Source of the DNA: Kiritimatiellia bacterium | Lineage (GTDB): Bacteria > Verrucomicrobiota > Kiritimatiellia > RFP12 > UBA1067 | Assembly: GCA_017427485.1 (NCBI GenBank) | Contig: JAFRSR010000304.1 | Span: 1-42,954 of the forward strand | Length of the DNA: 42,954 nucleotides | Direction of reading: 5' to 3' | In this document: one piece after another, positions 35,427 through 42,954 of the stretch | How the letters are laid out: each line of letters opens with the position of its first letter | How positions within the stretch are numbered: the stretch's first letter is position 1 | Position numbers and translations under genes: made by a program | The notes under the pieces: generated by a model | Databases searched by the model: none | What the model was told of the DNA's origin: nothing | Seen by the model: the letters and a program-made list of their open reading frames with translations, nothing else

Positions 35427-35633
35427 TTATACCTCCCGCATGCGTGTCAACGTCCACAGGTCTGGCAGGTTCTCGCCTTCCATCGCGAACGGGAAGATGC
35501 GCGGAGCTTCGCGTCTCGCCTCCCCCGCCACGGCGCCCAGAGTGAACAAAATGGAAACCAGAACAGACGCGGCCGCCACCAGAAAATCCCGCCGTCCAAG
35601 CATTTGACCACCAACTTGTTCTGCTGCGTGCAT
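35427..35633 (-). pseudogene. 5' part of the IS-split GH-A hydrolase gene, Tat signal
   Basis: 68 codons from ATG 35633, seven bases after GAGGGA, closed by a TAA at the IS end. LGRRDFLVAAASVLVSILFT is a twin-arginine signal (RR-x-F-L plus hydrophobic core, then AGEA). The mature start REAPRIFPFAMEGENLPDLW is typical of secreted GH-A enzymes of this group. The first 58 or so codons belong to the gene; the last few come from the element. It begins 18 bases after the metallophosphoesterase stop, making it the last gene of the operon. Confidence 0.78.
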
Positions 35634-35651
35634 GTTACGGTCCCTCTTTGC

Positions 35652-37010
35652 CTATTCGATAAACGCATAGGCCGCATGGCATTCGTCGGCGCCATACCCG
35701 AAGCCCTCATATTTGACCCACAGGGTCTCCGCCCCCACAAGTTCGGGCGGGATGGGGAACTCATGTACGTCGCGCGCGGCGGCGGAACGCGTCGTTTCCG
35801 TCCAGTGCTCTCCGTCCGCCGAAAGGAAACACCGTGCCGGCCGTCTCGTCTTCCGCTCGCCGCGCAGTCTGCCGAGAATCGCGTACCGCGTGGCCGTCGG
35901 CGCCACCTTCCCTTTGGGGAACCGGTAGAGGGTCGTGCCAACATAGAAGAGCCAGCCGCAGTTGTCGCCGGTCTTGCCGAGACTGACGCGGCAGGTCTTC
36001 TCCTCAGGCGAACCGACGAACGCATGCCATACGACATCGTTCCGCCCCTCCCACGCGAGCGGGATCTCGCCCTTGCTCGCGTAGGCCTCCGGCATCTTCT
36101 CGCACGAGAACGAATCCGACTCGTTGGACTTGAAGAGCCGCGCGACGATGCGCCCGGCCTTCACCCCGTAGGCCCACCAGCCATGCCGGTCCATCGTATG
36201 CGTGGCCACCGCCAGCGTTCCGCCCCCCGGCAAGTCCCAGCGCGCAAAGGCGTTGTGGTGCTCATGCCCGCCGAGCATCCACGTGATGCCCGGCCGTCCG
36301 GCGAGCGCCGCCTTCGCCACGCGCCCGATGTCGCGCTCCATGCCGCACGAACCGACGGATGGCTGATGCACGAGCACCACGAGCTGCACGTCCTTGGGAC
36401 ACTTGGCGCATTCGTTCCTGATCCACTTCTCCTGCTCCGCGTCGATCATGCCGTCCACGCCGCCATCCCATTTCACGAAGCGGAGGCCGCAGGCGTCGAA
36501 CGCGCAATATGTAGGCTGGTCGGGGAAGTGCTTGCGCCAGAGGGCCCGGTCGTCCTCGCCGATGTACGTGTCGTGGTTGCCGACCACGTAGACGCGCGGG
36601 ATGTCTTTCCGAAGGCCATTTGAAAGAACTGCGTTGATCGCCCCGAACTGCCGTTCGGCGTTTTCGGCGGCCACCTGCGGCGAGGGGCGATGGCCGAAAC
36701 AGCCGTTGACCTGTCCCATGTCGCCGAGCGCGGCCACGAACGCCGGCTTGGGCTCCATTGCATTCCACTCCGCGACATGTGCGGCCAGGCTTATATGCTG
36801 CTTGTCGGCGTGGATGTCGCTCGTGACGGCAAACCACGATGCGTTCGATGCATCGGGATCGAAACCGAGCGAGCGGAATGCGGTCTTCCAATCGTCTTCT
36901 GCGGCGCACACCGCCGTCGGCAGAAAAGCCGTGCCGAACAGCGCCGCGCCGCCGCAGACAAAACCCCTGCGCGTCATCTGGACAGGTTCGAACATATCAC
37001 GCACTTTCAT
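35652..37010 (-). CDS. Tat-exported metallophosphoesterase
   Basis: 452 residues from ATG 37010, which shares a base with the TAA of the upstream gene (TAATG). QMTRRGFVCGGAALFGTAF is a twin-arginine signal. Calcineurin-like motifs in order: D65-x-H67 in TSDIHADK, G96-D97 in LGDMGQ, G144-NHD-147 in VVGNHDTY, VLVHQPS, and GGHEHHN. The C-terminal 150 residues form a beta-rich domain of unknown role. The metal centre is complete, so an active phosphomonoesterase or diesterase is expected. The partner esterase and glycosidase suggest it removes phosphate from a substituted glycan; that is inference. A longer frame to 37193 overlaps the upstream gene and is rejected. Confidence 0.88.
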   Translation of the reverse strand: MKVRDMFEPVQMTRRGFVCGGAALFGTAFLPTAVCAAEDDWKTAFRSLGFDPDASNASWFAVTSDIHADKQHISLAAHVAEWNAMEPKPAFVAALGDMGQVNGCFGHRPSPQVAAENAERQFGAINAVLSNGLRKDIPRVYVVGNHDTYIGEDDRALWRKHFPDQPTYCAFDACGLRFVKWDGGVDGMIDAEQEKWIRNECAKCPKDVQLVVLVHQPSVGSCGMERDIGRVAKAALAGRPGITWMLGGHEHHNAFARWDLPGGGTLAVATHTMDRHGWWAYGVKAGRIVARLFKSNESDSFSCEKMPEAYASKGEIPLAWEGRNDVVWHAFVGSPEEKTCRVSLGKTGDNCGWLFYVGTTLYRFPKGKVAPTATRYAILGRLRGERKTRRPARCFLSADGEHWTETTRSAAARDVHEFPIPPELVGAETLWVKYEGFGYGADECHAAYAFIE

Positions 37011-38182
37011 TAGTTTCCGAAGACCGTGGGCGGCGTGCCCTGGATCTTGTCGGCCGCGGCGTGCCAGTCTTTCTTCAACTGGAAGAACGCGCTGCCGGCC
37101 TTGTTCTCGGTCTGGATGAAGAAGACACGGCTGTGCCCCGTGCGCAGGTTGGCGCGTTGGTCGGTGCGCATCGCGCCCTCGTGTCCGAACCAATCGCCGT
37201 ACAGCCAGCTACCGCAGGTGTAGGGCTGAGCGATGCCGACGGGAGTCTGCTTGACGGCGAACACCGAATCGAACGTCTTGCGCGAAATGATGGTCTTGCC
37301 CTTCCACTCGCCATGGTGCGCGAGCATCTGCGAAAAAGCTATCATGTCGCGCGGCGTGGAGAAGAGCCCACCACTCGCAGAGGGGAAGACGGGCTTCGCC
37401 TTGGGAAAGACGAGCTGCTGCACGCAGCGGTCCGCCGCTGGACGGAGGGGCTTGTCGTCGGACGTGTAGGCGCAGACGAGACGCGTGAGCTGTTCGGCAT
37501 TCGGCGTGAACGTCGTGTCCTTCATGCCGAGCGGATCAAGCACGCGTTCCTTGAGGTAAACCTCGTACGGTTTGCCGACCGCGATTTCCAGACAGGCAGC
37601 AGCCGAGCAGATCCAGGCGTTGCCGTAGGCGAACGTCTCGCCGGGCTGGAAGGAAAGCGGACGGGCGGCGAGCTGCCGGGCCACCTCGCGGAGGGGAATG
37701 TCGCGGTTGACCACGCCCGTGCCGCCGCGCCAGCCTGTCGTGTGCGTCGTGAGGTGGCGGATGGTGAGCAGACGATTCGGCTTGGAGCCGTCCTTCATCT
37801 TCACGTCGGCGAACTCGGGCAGGTACTTCGCGACCTCATCGTCAAGCGAGAGCTTGCCGTCGTCGATGGCGCACATGAGAGCGGCGCCGGTGAAGGTCTT
37901 TGTCATCGAGAAGATGGCGAAGAGCGTATCGGGCGTCATCTTGTGCTTCCCGCGTTCGGCCCAGCCCGCGCAGTCGAACTGCACGTGGTAGTCCCTATCG
38001 CTCAAGACGCTCACGACGCCTGCGATTCTTTCCGATGTGACATATCCGTCGAGCACCTTCGCCATGCCGTCCGCCGGATCGCCCGCGCGGACTGCGGTTG
38101 CCGCGCAGACGACAAGCGCCGCCGCGAGGAATGCATGGGCTGGGAAGCCTGATACACGATTCAACTTTGCTTTCATGTTCAT
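37010..38182 (-). CDS. Secreted beta-lactamase-fold esterase
   Basis: 390 residues. Signal peptide in the first 33 residues (AFLAAALVVCAATAVRAG). Serine hydrolase boxes of the class C beta-lactamase/EstB type: S92-x-x-K95 in FSMTKTFTG, Y186-G-N188 in FAYGNAW, and FGHEGA as the third (H-x-G). The two serine hydrolases in this window are only distantly similar. It overlaps the regulator stop (ATGA) and the phosphoesterase start, so it belongs to the same transcript. Likely an ester-cleaving enzyme for acylated sugars or peptides; substrate not known. Confidence 0.87.
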   Translation of the reverse strand: MNMKAKLNRVSGFPAHAFLAAALVVCAATAVRAGDPADGMAKVLDGYVTSERIAGVVSVLSDRDYHVQFDCAGWAERGKHKMTPDTLFAIFSMTKTFTGAALMCAIDDGKLSLDDEVAKYLPEFADVKMKDGSKPNRLLTIRHLTTHTTGWRGGTGVVNRDIPLREVARQLAARPLSFQPGETFAYGNAWICSAAACLEIAVGKPYEVYLKERVLDPLGMKDTTFTPNAEQLTRLVCAYTSDDKPLRPAADRCVQQLVFPKAKPVFPSASGGLFSTPRDMIAFSQMLAHHGEWKGKTIISRKTFDSVFAVKQTPVGIAQPYTCGSWLYGDWFGHEGAMRTDQRANLRTGHSRVFFIQTENKAGSAFFQLKKDWHAAADKIQGTPPTVFGN

Positions 38183-39363
38183 TTTCCTTTCTTGTCCGAT
38201 GTGTTTGCCTTTCGGTAGGCGGACATGGAGAGTCCATAGCGCTTCTTGAAGAGGTGCGCGGCGCGGACGGCGCTGCCGAACCCGCAGGCGGCGATCAGCT
38301 CGCGCAGGGGGGCTGTCTCCTCCTTCAGCATCTTGCAGAGGGCTGCGAGGCGGCGCTCGGTGATCGTGGCGAGAAGCGTCGCGTGCTGGAGCTGGCGGAA
38401 GCGGAGGTCGATGAGGCGGCGCGAGACGCCAAGATGCCGTGCAACGTCTCGCGCCGTGATGGGCGTGAGGAAGTTGCTGTCGATGAACGCCAGCGCGCGG
38501 TCGACGAGACGCGTGGCGGGCGGCGGCGCCTTCGTCGATTCTCGCTCGGCGAGGCGCACGTCGGCCAATGGCTTTTCGTCTATCTTGAGAGTGTGTCCAA
38601 ACAGGCTTTCCAACGCCACCACGGCGCGGAAGCCCTCCTCCTCGAAATCCGGCTCGACGCTGGAGAGGCGTGGAACGAGGCGGTTGCAGAGACCGACGTC
38701 GTTGTCGACGCCCAGGACGGCGACGTCGTCGGGGACGGCAAGAGTGGCCGTGGCGCAGGTGTGGAGGACATCCGCCGCGACGAGATCGCTGGCCGCCAGC
38801 ACGGCGGCGGGAAGCGGCAGCGAGCGGAGAAAGGCTGGAAGCTCAAGAGGTCGCACAGGAGCGCGACCCTCCCGAGACGGCGGATTGAAGGTCTTGCAGG
38901 TGTGTCCTGCCTTGGCCAGCGTGGCGGCAAAGGCGGCTTGCCGTTCGCGCGTCCAGATTTCGTCGCGCGGATCGTGGACAAATGCGAAGGAACGGAAGTT
39001 GCCGAGGGAAAGGAAGTGGCGGGCGGCGGCGCGGCCGATCGCCGCGTCGTCCACGCGAAGGTAGCGGCTCGTGGGAACGGCCGGCATGTCGCTTTGCGAA
39101 AGGACGTCCATGAAAACCGTCGGCTTGCCCTGCCGCTGAAGCTGTTCGGGGGCACCGGGCCGAGCGGGATGCGCGAGGATGACGCCGTCGGTACCGTCGC
39201 CCAAGGCGCGTTTCACCGTGGCGGCTGTTACCTTTCGGCGCGAGGGCACGATGTCCAGTTCCCAGTCAAGGCGTCCGGCGTTGATGCCGCGCAGGATGCC
39301 GATCAGCTGGGACCGCCCCGGCTGAGCCCCCGTTTCAAGAACGATGAGAACCTTCTGTTTCAT
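38179..39363 (-). CDS. XylR/AraC-type regulator with LacI-like sensor domain
   Basis: 394 residues from ATG 39363, which overlaps the stop of the small ORF upstream; a GTG at 39381 after AAGGAAG is an alternative start. The N-terminal 270 residues form a periplasmic-binding-protein-like sensor (VLIVLETGAQPGRSQLIGIL, VILAHPA, LRVDDAAIGRAAARHFLSLG, AVLGVDND), and the C-terminal 110 residues are an AraC DNA-binding pair of helix-turn-helix motifs (ITARDVARHLGVSRRLIDLRF and LRELIAACGFGSAV). XylR-type proteins activate operons on binding a sugar. Gene order points to control of the esterase, phosphoesterase and hydrolase, and perhaps of the divergent gene. Confidence 0.88.
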   Translation of the reverse strand: MKQKVLIVLETGAQPGRSQLIGILRGINAGRLDWELDIVPSRRKVTAATVKRALGDGTDGVILAHPARPGAPEQLQRQGKPTVFMDVLSQSDMPAVPTSRYLRVDDAAIGRAAARHFLSLGNFRSFAFVHDPRDEIWTRERQAAFAATLAKAGHTCKTFNPPSREGRAPVRPLELPAFLRSLPLPAAVLAASDLVAADVLHTCATATLAVPDDVAVLGVDNDVGLCNRLVPRLSSVEPDFEEEGFRAVVALESLFGHTLKIDEKPLADVRLAERESTKAPPPATRLVDRALAFIDSNFLTPITARDVARHLGVSRRLIDLRFRQLQHATLLATITERRLAALCKMLKEETAPLRELIAACGFGSAVRAAHLFKKRYGLSMSAYRKANTSDKKGK

Positions 39364-39611
39364 TGTCCCACCGATAGGCACTTCATCTTCCTTTCATTTG
39401 CCGCCGCACGCGACCATTTGAAATCGGCAGGAACTTCTATCGGGTTCTCACGCACAAATGCAAGAAGACGTTCTCCTGGCTTGCTTAAGTCCTTCAAGAT
39501 GTCATGTTCGTCAATCCAGCCGTCCGATCTTGCAGAATCTTCGCCAACGGCGATCTCAGCCATGAGCCAATTTTCGGCATCTTGTGTTTTCTGATTATCG
39601 ACTTTGTTCAT
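39360..39611 (-). CDS. Small hypothetical protein, first gene of the regulator operon
   Basis: 83 residues, hydrophilic, no signal peptide. ATG 39611 follows GAAAGAGGTCGTTA. The middle (GWIDEHDILKDL) recalls the C-terminal tail of some RelB/Phd-type antitoxins, but there is no toxin gene beside it, so I do not assign that function. Evidence for being real: a near-consensus promoter right upstream and an ATGA overlap with the regulator. Confidence 0.55.
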   Translation of the reverse strand: MNKVDNQKTQDAENWLMAEIAVGEDSARSDGWIDEHDILKDLSKPGERLLAFVRENPIEVPADFKWSRAAANERKMKCLSVGQ

Positions 39612-39640
39612 TAACGACCTCTTTCATCTAGGCGATTGGT

Positions 39641-39669
39641 AGTCTATCAGACGCATAATGGCGTTGCAA
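39641..39669 (-). promoter_or_regulatory. Promoter of the regulator operon
   Basis: Minus strand TTGCAA (39664-39669), 17-base spacer, TAGACT (39641-39646) with TGA ahead of the -10. It gives a 25-35 base leader to ATG 39611 and would serve all genes down to the split hydrolase. Confidence 0.6.
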
Positions 39670-39732
39670 CAAGAATGTTGTTTGTTATTCCGCTTTTCAT
39701 TTCCGTAATTAATCATAATCTCTTGCTTGAAA

Positions 39733-39776
39733 TGACATGTCAATTCCTAGACTGGCGGGGCGATTTCTGCTACACT
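39733..39776 (+). promoter_or_regulatory. Palindrome and -10 box ahead of the 778-residue protein gene
   Basis: TGACATGTCA (39733-39742) is a perfect 10-bp palindrome within TTGA-N9-TCAA. TACACT (39771-39776), with TGC ahead, is an extended -10. The palindrome lies in the divergent intergenic region between regulator and target genes, where a site for the XylR-like protein is expected. Confidence 0.4.
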
Positions 39777-39807
39777 AACAAACACAAAAGCACAAGGAGA
39801 ACATCTT

Positions 39808-42144
39808 ATGCGGATTACGAACATGTCTGCATGCGTTCTCGCGGCCATGATGACTGCGGGAAGTGCCGTGGTGGTTGCCGATTCCTACCAGTGGAACGGC
39901 GGCGACGGGCGTTGGGCCGATGCGACGAAGTGGAGTCCGAACGGCGTTCCGGGAACCGCCGCAAACGACATGGCGTCGTTCTCTGTCAACGCGACGCAGA
40001 CGGTGACGGTGGACGCGGATGCGACACCGTTCTCCATGAGCCTTGACACCGGCACGTCTGGTGCCGGGCAGACGTTCTCCATCGCCCCTGGCGCGAACCT
40101 GACGCTTGATGCGTTTATCCTGGCGTCCACTCGCCCGACGGCCGTGACGCTTACGGGCGGCGGACGCCTCGCCATCACGAACGCGGCGTTCTGGGTGTCC
40201 AGTACCGCGAGCAATTCCGTCACCTTTACCGTGGCTGGCCCCGGGACTGTCTTCGACATGCCCAAACCGGCCGGCTCCGGGTTGTACATCGGCGCGAAGG
40301 AAGAGGCCTATGCGCGGTGCGACGATTCGTTCCACGTGACGGCGTGCGCCACGGTTCTGGTGGCGAACGCGACCTGCGTCGGCTGTTCCATCAGGCGAAG
40401 CAACAATACCTATTTCCCGACACGCGGAAGACTCATTGTCGACGACGGGAGTTATTTCTACGGCGGGGCGATCATGTTTGTCGGACGAGGTTACGAGGGA
40501 ACTCCGTCGGACAGATGCGAGTGCGCGGTCACGAACGCCACGATCGAGGCGGGAGTCATTGATGGCGGGGAAGGCGTCGGTTCCGGGGTGTTCGTCGGCA
40601 GCAACGCGGTCGTGCGGGCCTCGGACACGATCGCCTTCCCGACCGAAAATGTTCCGCATGCTAGGAAATTGCGCATGGACTTTGAAGACTCGCGTTTCAC
40701 GTCGCAGACTTTCAAGGTCTTGTCCGCGAACTGCAACGCCGTGACCGGCCGGCTCGCGCGTTGCAGCGTGGACTGTTCCAGCCTGGCGGGTGCTTCGCTT
40801 GGCGCGTGGAACTCGGAGTTTAGGCTGGAGGATTCGACCTTGAACTGCCGTGGCGCCATCTCGACTGGCGGCAGCAATTCCTCGAACTGCGTCCTGCGCC
40901 TCGTGCGCACGGACACCGCAGCCGACACGATTGACGTCGGATTCTCGAACGTACTGGAGAACGCGATCTGCGTGGATGGTGGATCGGTTGCGATCCGCGT
41001 CATGCACGTGGGCATCGAGCGGACGGCAAAGAACGCGCGATACGAGCAGAACGGCGGCACGTTCAGGGCGACAGGCGGCGTACTCTCCGGGACGTTCGAC
41101 GCCCGCCGCTGTAGCATTTTATTCCGCAATGTCGACTTCACGGCGAAGGAGATCATTTGCGGGGACACCGTCAACCAGGGGCTGCGTTCCGAAGATGCCC
41201 GCATGACGTTTGCCGACATGGCGAACTTTGAGGCCAATCGCATCTTTGTCGGCGGAGGTGCCATCGGCGCATACTTGCTCTTTACGAATACGACTGCGAA
41301 CGTGACGTATTCGGATGTGTCGGACGCCGCGTCCTCGATGGTGGGAATGTATGCGGGCGCAACGCAAAACACGCTGTCGCTTGTGGACAGCACCATGAAC
41401 CAGACGGGCGGCAACGTGTACGTGGGACGATTTGACGACGCCACGAACAACACGTTGCGGCTCGTCCGCTCGACATACGACTTCAAGACGATCAAGGTTA
41501 ACGGCACGGCGAAAGGAGATGTCATCGTTGGGTATACCTCCGGCGCGAAGGGGAACCGTGTGGAGCTAGAGGACCATTCGACATTCAAGTACGACCGTGC
41601 GTGGATGGCCGTGGGGCACAACGGCGCGAGTAATGTCTGGTCGATGTGCGGAGGTTCCTCGCTGCAGGCGCCGAACACACAGTTCAGACTGGGCGGTTCT
41701 GGCAACACAGCTAAGGGCAACCGACTTGTGCTGGGCGGAGACAGCACATTTGTTGTAAATGAGTTCTGGATGTCTTTCGATGCGGCGCTTGAGGTGTCCG
41801 GTACGGGCAACGTGATGACTCTTGGGTCCGCCATAAAAATCACGGATGGCGGTTCTTACCTGTTCCGTCCGGGCGAGGAGGCATCCGACACTCCCATGCT
41901 CACGATCAACCAGGCGTTCCAGTATTCCGTGAACAGAAAGATCCACGTGGACGTCGCCAATGCCGGCATCGGACGGCACGTCCTGCTCACCAGCACGTCT
42001 GCGCTGTCCGAACCGGTGATTGATTCAAGTGTCATCATTGAGAACGTGCCGAGAAACCGCACGGTGCAAGTCTTCCGCTCGGCGGACACGAAGTCGCTTG
42101 TCTGTTCCGTCGCGCCGACCGGCACGACCATCATTTTTCGATAA
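39808..42144 (+). CDS. Secreted beta-helix-like repeat protein
   Basis: 778 residues from ATG 39808, eight bases after AAGGAG. Signal peptide MRITNMSACVLAAMMTAGSA, cleavage near VVA-D. The mature start YQWNGGDGRWADATKWSPNG is the head unit of autotransporter-associated beta-strand proteins. The remainder is a run of short beta turns with recurring N-x-L-x-L, G-N-x-V-x-L and DSTF-like lines, as in right-handed parallel beta-helices. No catalytic motif is visible. It ends TTIIFR, the tail shared with two other large proteins. It stands 16 bases before the GH28 gene and is probably co-transcribed, so a cell-surface scaffold or glycan-binding role beside the pectinase-like enzyme is possible. Confidence 0.8.
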   Translation: MRITNMSACVLAAMMTAGSAVVVADSYQWNGGDGRWADATKWSPNGVPGTAANDMASFSVNATQTVTVDADATPFSMSLDTGTSGAGQTFSIAPGANLTLDAFILASTRPTAVTLTGGGRLAITNAAFWVSSTASNSVTFTVAGPGTVFDMPKPAGSGLYIGAKEEAYARCDDSFHVTACATVLVANATCVGCSIRRSNNTYFPTRGRLIVDDGSYFYGGAIMFVGRGYEGTPSDRCECAVTNATIEAGVIDGGEGVGSGVFVGSNAVVRASDTIAFPTENVPHARKLRMDFEDSRFTSQTFKVLSANCNAVTGRLARCSVDCSSLAGASLGAWNSEFRLEDSTLNCRGAISTGGSNSSNCVLRLVRTDTAADTIDVGFSNVLENAICVDGGSVAIRVMHVGIERTAKNARYEQNGGTFRATGGVLSGTFDARRCSILFRNVDFTAKEIICGDTVNQGLRSEDARMTFADMANFEANRIFVGGGAIGAYLLFTNTTANVTYSDVSDAASSMVGMYAGATQNTLSLVDSTMNQTGGNVYVGRFDDATNNTLRLVRSTYDFKTIKVNGTAKGDVIVGYTSGAKGNRVELEDHSTFKYDRAWMAVGHNGASNVWSMCGGSSLQAPNTQFRLGGSGNTAKGNRLVLGGDSTFVVNEFWMSFDAALEVSGTGNVMTLGSAIKITDGGSYLFRPGEEASDTPMLTINQAFQYSVNRKIHVDVANAGIGRHVLLTSTSALSEPVIDSSVIIENVPRNRTVQVFRSADTKSLVCSVAPTGTTIIFR

Positions 42145-42160
42145 GAAAGGAAACAACGAG

Positions 42161-42954
42161 ATGAAGAAGAGTGTGTTGCTAGTCGGCGCGGTCGTGTTGG
42201 CGGGCATGGCAGTCGCGGCGCCACCGGAGGGGATGCAGTGGGAGACGGCGGCCATCCAGGCGAAGATCGACGCGGCGGCGGCGAATGGCGGCGGGCGCGT
42301 GACCATCGGGAAAGGCGTCCATCCATGCCGGACGCTCTACATGAAGAGCGGCGTGGAGCTTCATCTGGAGGAAGGTGCCGTAATCCTCGGCGGCACGAAG
42401 CCGGAGGACTACGACGACGCCCTGCCACTCGACCAGGTCTACACCTATTCGAACGCCGTGCCGGCCACGGTTACGCGCAAGGCGTTCATCTTCGCCGAGG
42501 ATGCGCACGGCATCGCCATAACCGGCAAGGGCGTGATCGACAACAGCGGAACCGCCTTCTTCGACCATCGGACATGGGCAAAGCCGACCCATCTTCTACG
42601 TCCGAGGACTGTCATCTTCCTGCGCTGCAGGGACATCCGCTTCGAGGACACGACGTTCAAGGACAGCCCGCTGTGGACGATGTGGCTGCGCTTTTGCGAG
42701 AACATCACCGTCTCGCGCATCCGCATCGAGGACGAGCAGCGGATGATCAACTCGGACGGCATCGACTTCGACGGCTGCCGCCATGTGCGCGTGGGCGACT
42801 CGTACTTCAAGACCGGCGACGACTGCGTGGTGCTACGCGCGATCCGCGACGAGCGGCGGCGGGACGTGCCCGTGGTGACGGAGGACGTGGTCGTCTCCAA
42901 CTGCTACTTCAACACGCCGTGCCAGGGCGTGCGCATCGGCTGCCCCTCGGACGA
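42161..42954 (+). CDS. Secreted GH28 (polygalacturonase-family) enzyme, cut by the window edge
   Basis: 264 codons seen; the gene continues past the right edge. ATG 42161 follows AAGGAAACAACGAG. Signal peptide MKKSVLLVGAVVLAGMAVAA. The parallel beta-helix GH28 motifs are present: RMINSDGIDFDGC with D199 and D202, and KTGDDCVVLR with the Asp pair D220-D221. At the place of the family's GHG motif, which carries the catalytic His in fungal polygalacturonases, the sequence reads NTPCQGVRIG, so His is absent as in some bacterial GH28 relatives. Likely substrate is pectin or another uronic acid-containing glycan (inference). Confidence 0.88.
   Translation, partial: MKKSVLLVGAVVLAGMAVAAPPEGMQWETAAIQAKIDAAAANGGGRVTIGKGVHPCRTLYMKSGVELHLEEGAVILGGTKPEDYDDALPLDQVYTYSNAVPATVTRKAFIFAEDAHGIAITGKGVIDNSGTAFFDHRTWAKPTHLLRPRTVIFLRCRDIRFEDTTFKDSPLWTMWLRFCENITVSRIRIEDEQRMINSDGIDFDGCRHVRVGDSYFKTGDDCVVLRAIRDERRRDVPVVTEDVVVSNCYFNTPCQGVRIGCPSD

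Larger units (their letters stand above)
33700..35427 (-). mobile_element. IS110-family element (IS1111-like inverted repeats)
   Basis: Bounded by ATGGGAACAATT (33700-33711) and its perfect inverse AATTGTTCCCAT (35416-35427). Classical IS110 members lack inverted repeats; the IS1111 subgroup has subterminal ones, which fits. True ends may be 10-20 bases farther out, judged from the interrupted gene. It holds one transposase gene on the minus strand with 333 bases of non-coding DNA downstream and about 250 upstream. It has inserted in a GH gene. Only one copy is visible, and it looks intact. Confidence 0.82.

Noticed and set aside
39360..39611. Antitoxin of a toxin-antitoxin pair
   Set aside because: Only a short tail-like resemblance; the downstream gene is a regulator, not a toxin. 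Kept as hypothetical.

Overview
The window looks like a chromosomal segment of a GC-rich, gut-type member of the Kiritimatiellota (Verrucomicrobiota, PVC group). This is inferred from gene content: giant secreted proteins of the autotransporter-associated beta-strand type, many secreted glycoside hydrolases with Sec or Tat signals, signal-peptide-bearing NhaC, XylR/AraC hybrid regulators and IS110 and RAYT mobile elements. No rRNA or tRNA gene was seen, so the taxonomy is an inference.

Layout. 1-558 holds an unrecognised stretch and a LysR 3' remnant. 571-6504 (minus) is a probable five-gene stress operon: DUF4143-type ATPase, Nudix-PNPOx fusion, SugE/Gdx guanidinium exporter, flavodoxin-fold reductase and a UvrA-like protein without the UvrB-binding region. 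6648-19804 (minus) holds three large secreted proteins: a 2341-residue beta-strand-repeat protein, a GH16/LamG protein whose signal peptide carries two in-frame TAG codons, and a GH31 glycosidase. 19909-27977 (minus) is a six-gene set: SGNH hydrolase, two paralogous SPFH proteins, SIS-domain protein, ribokinase-like kinase and NhaC antiporter. Its gene junctions carry 7- and 8-bp micro-repeat arrays.

28158-31186 (plus) holds a beta-lactamase-fold hydrolase whose 3' end runs into an array of GGGGACWGTCCCC palindromes, followed by the matching RAYT transposase and a partial tandem duplication of its tail. 31187-39611 (minus) is an overlapping operon: small ORF, XylR-like regulator, beta-lactamase-fold esterase, Tat-exported metallophosphoesterase and a Tat-exported clan GH-A hydrolase. 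The last gene is split by an IS110-family element (about 33700-35427) that has inverted repeats and hairpin-rich non-coding flanks suited to a bridge RNA. 39808-42954 (plus) holds a secreted beta-helix-like protein and a truncated GH28 gene.

Taken together, most of the window serves extracellular glycan breakdown (GH16, GH31, GH28, GH-A, SGNH and serine esterases) and sugar phosphate handling, with a separate xenobiotic-stress operon and two mobile-element systems. Points most worth follow-up are the double amber signal peptide, the operon-junction micro-repeats, the vault-like tandem modules of the SPFH pair, the REPtron and the IS110 insertion with its non-coding RNA candidate regions.
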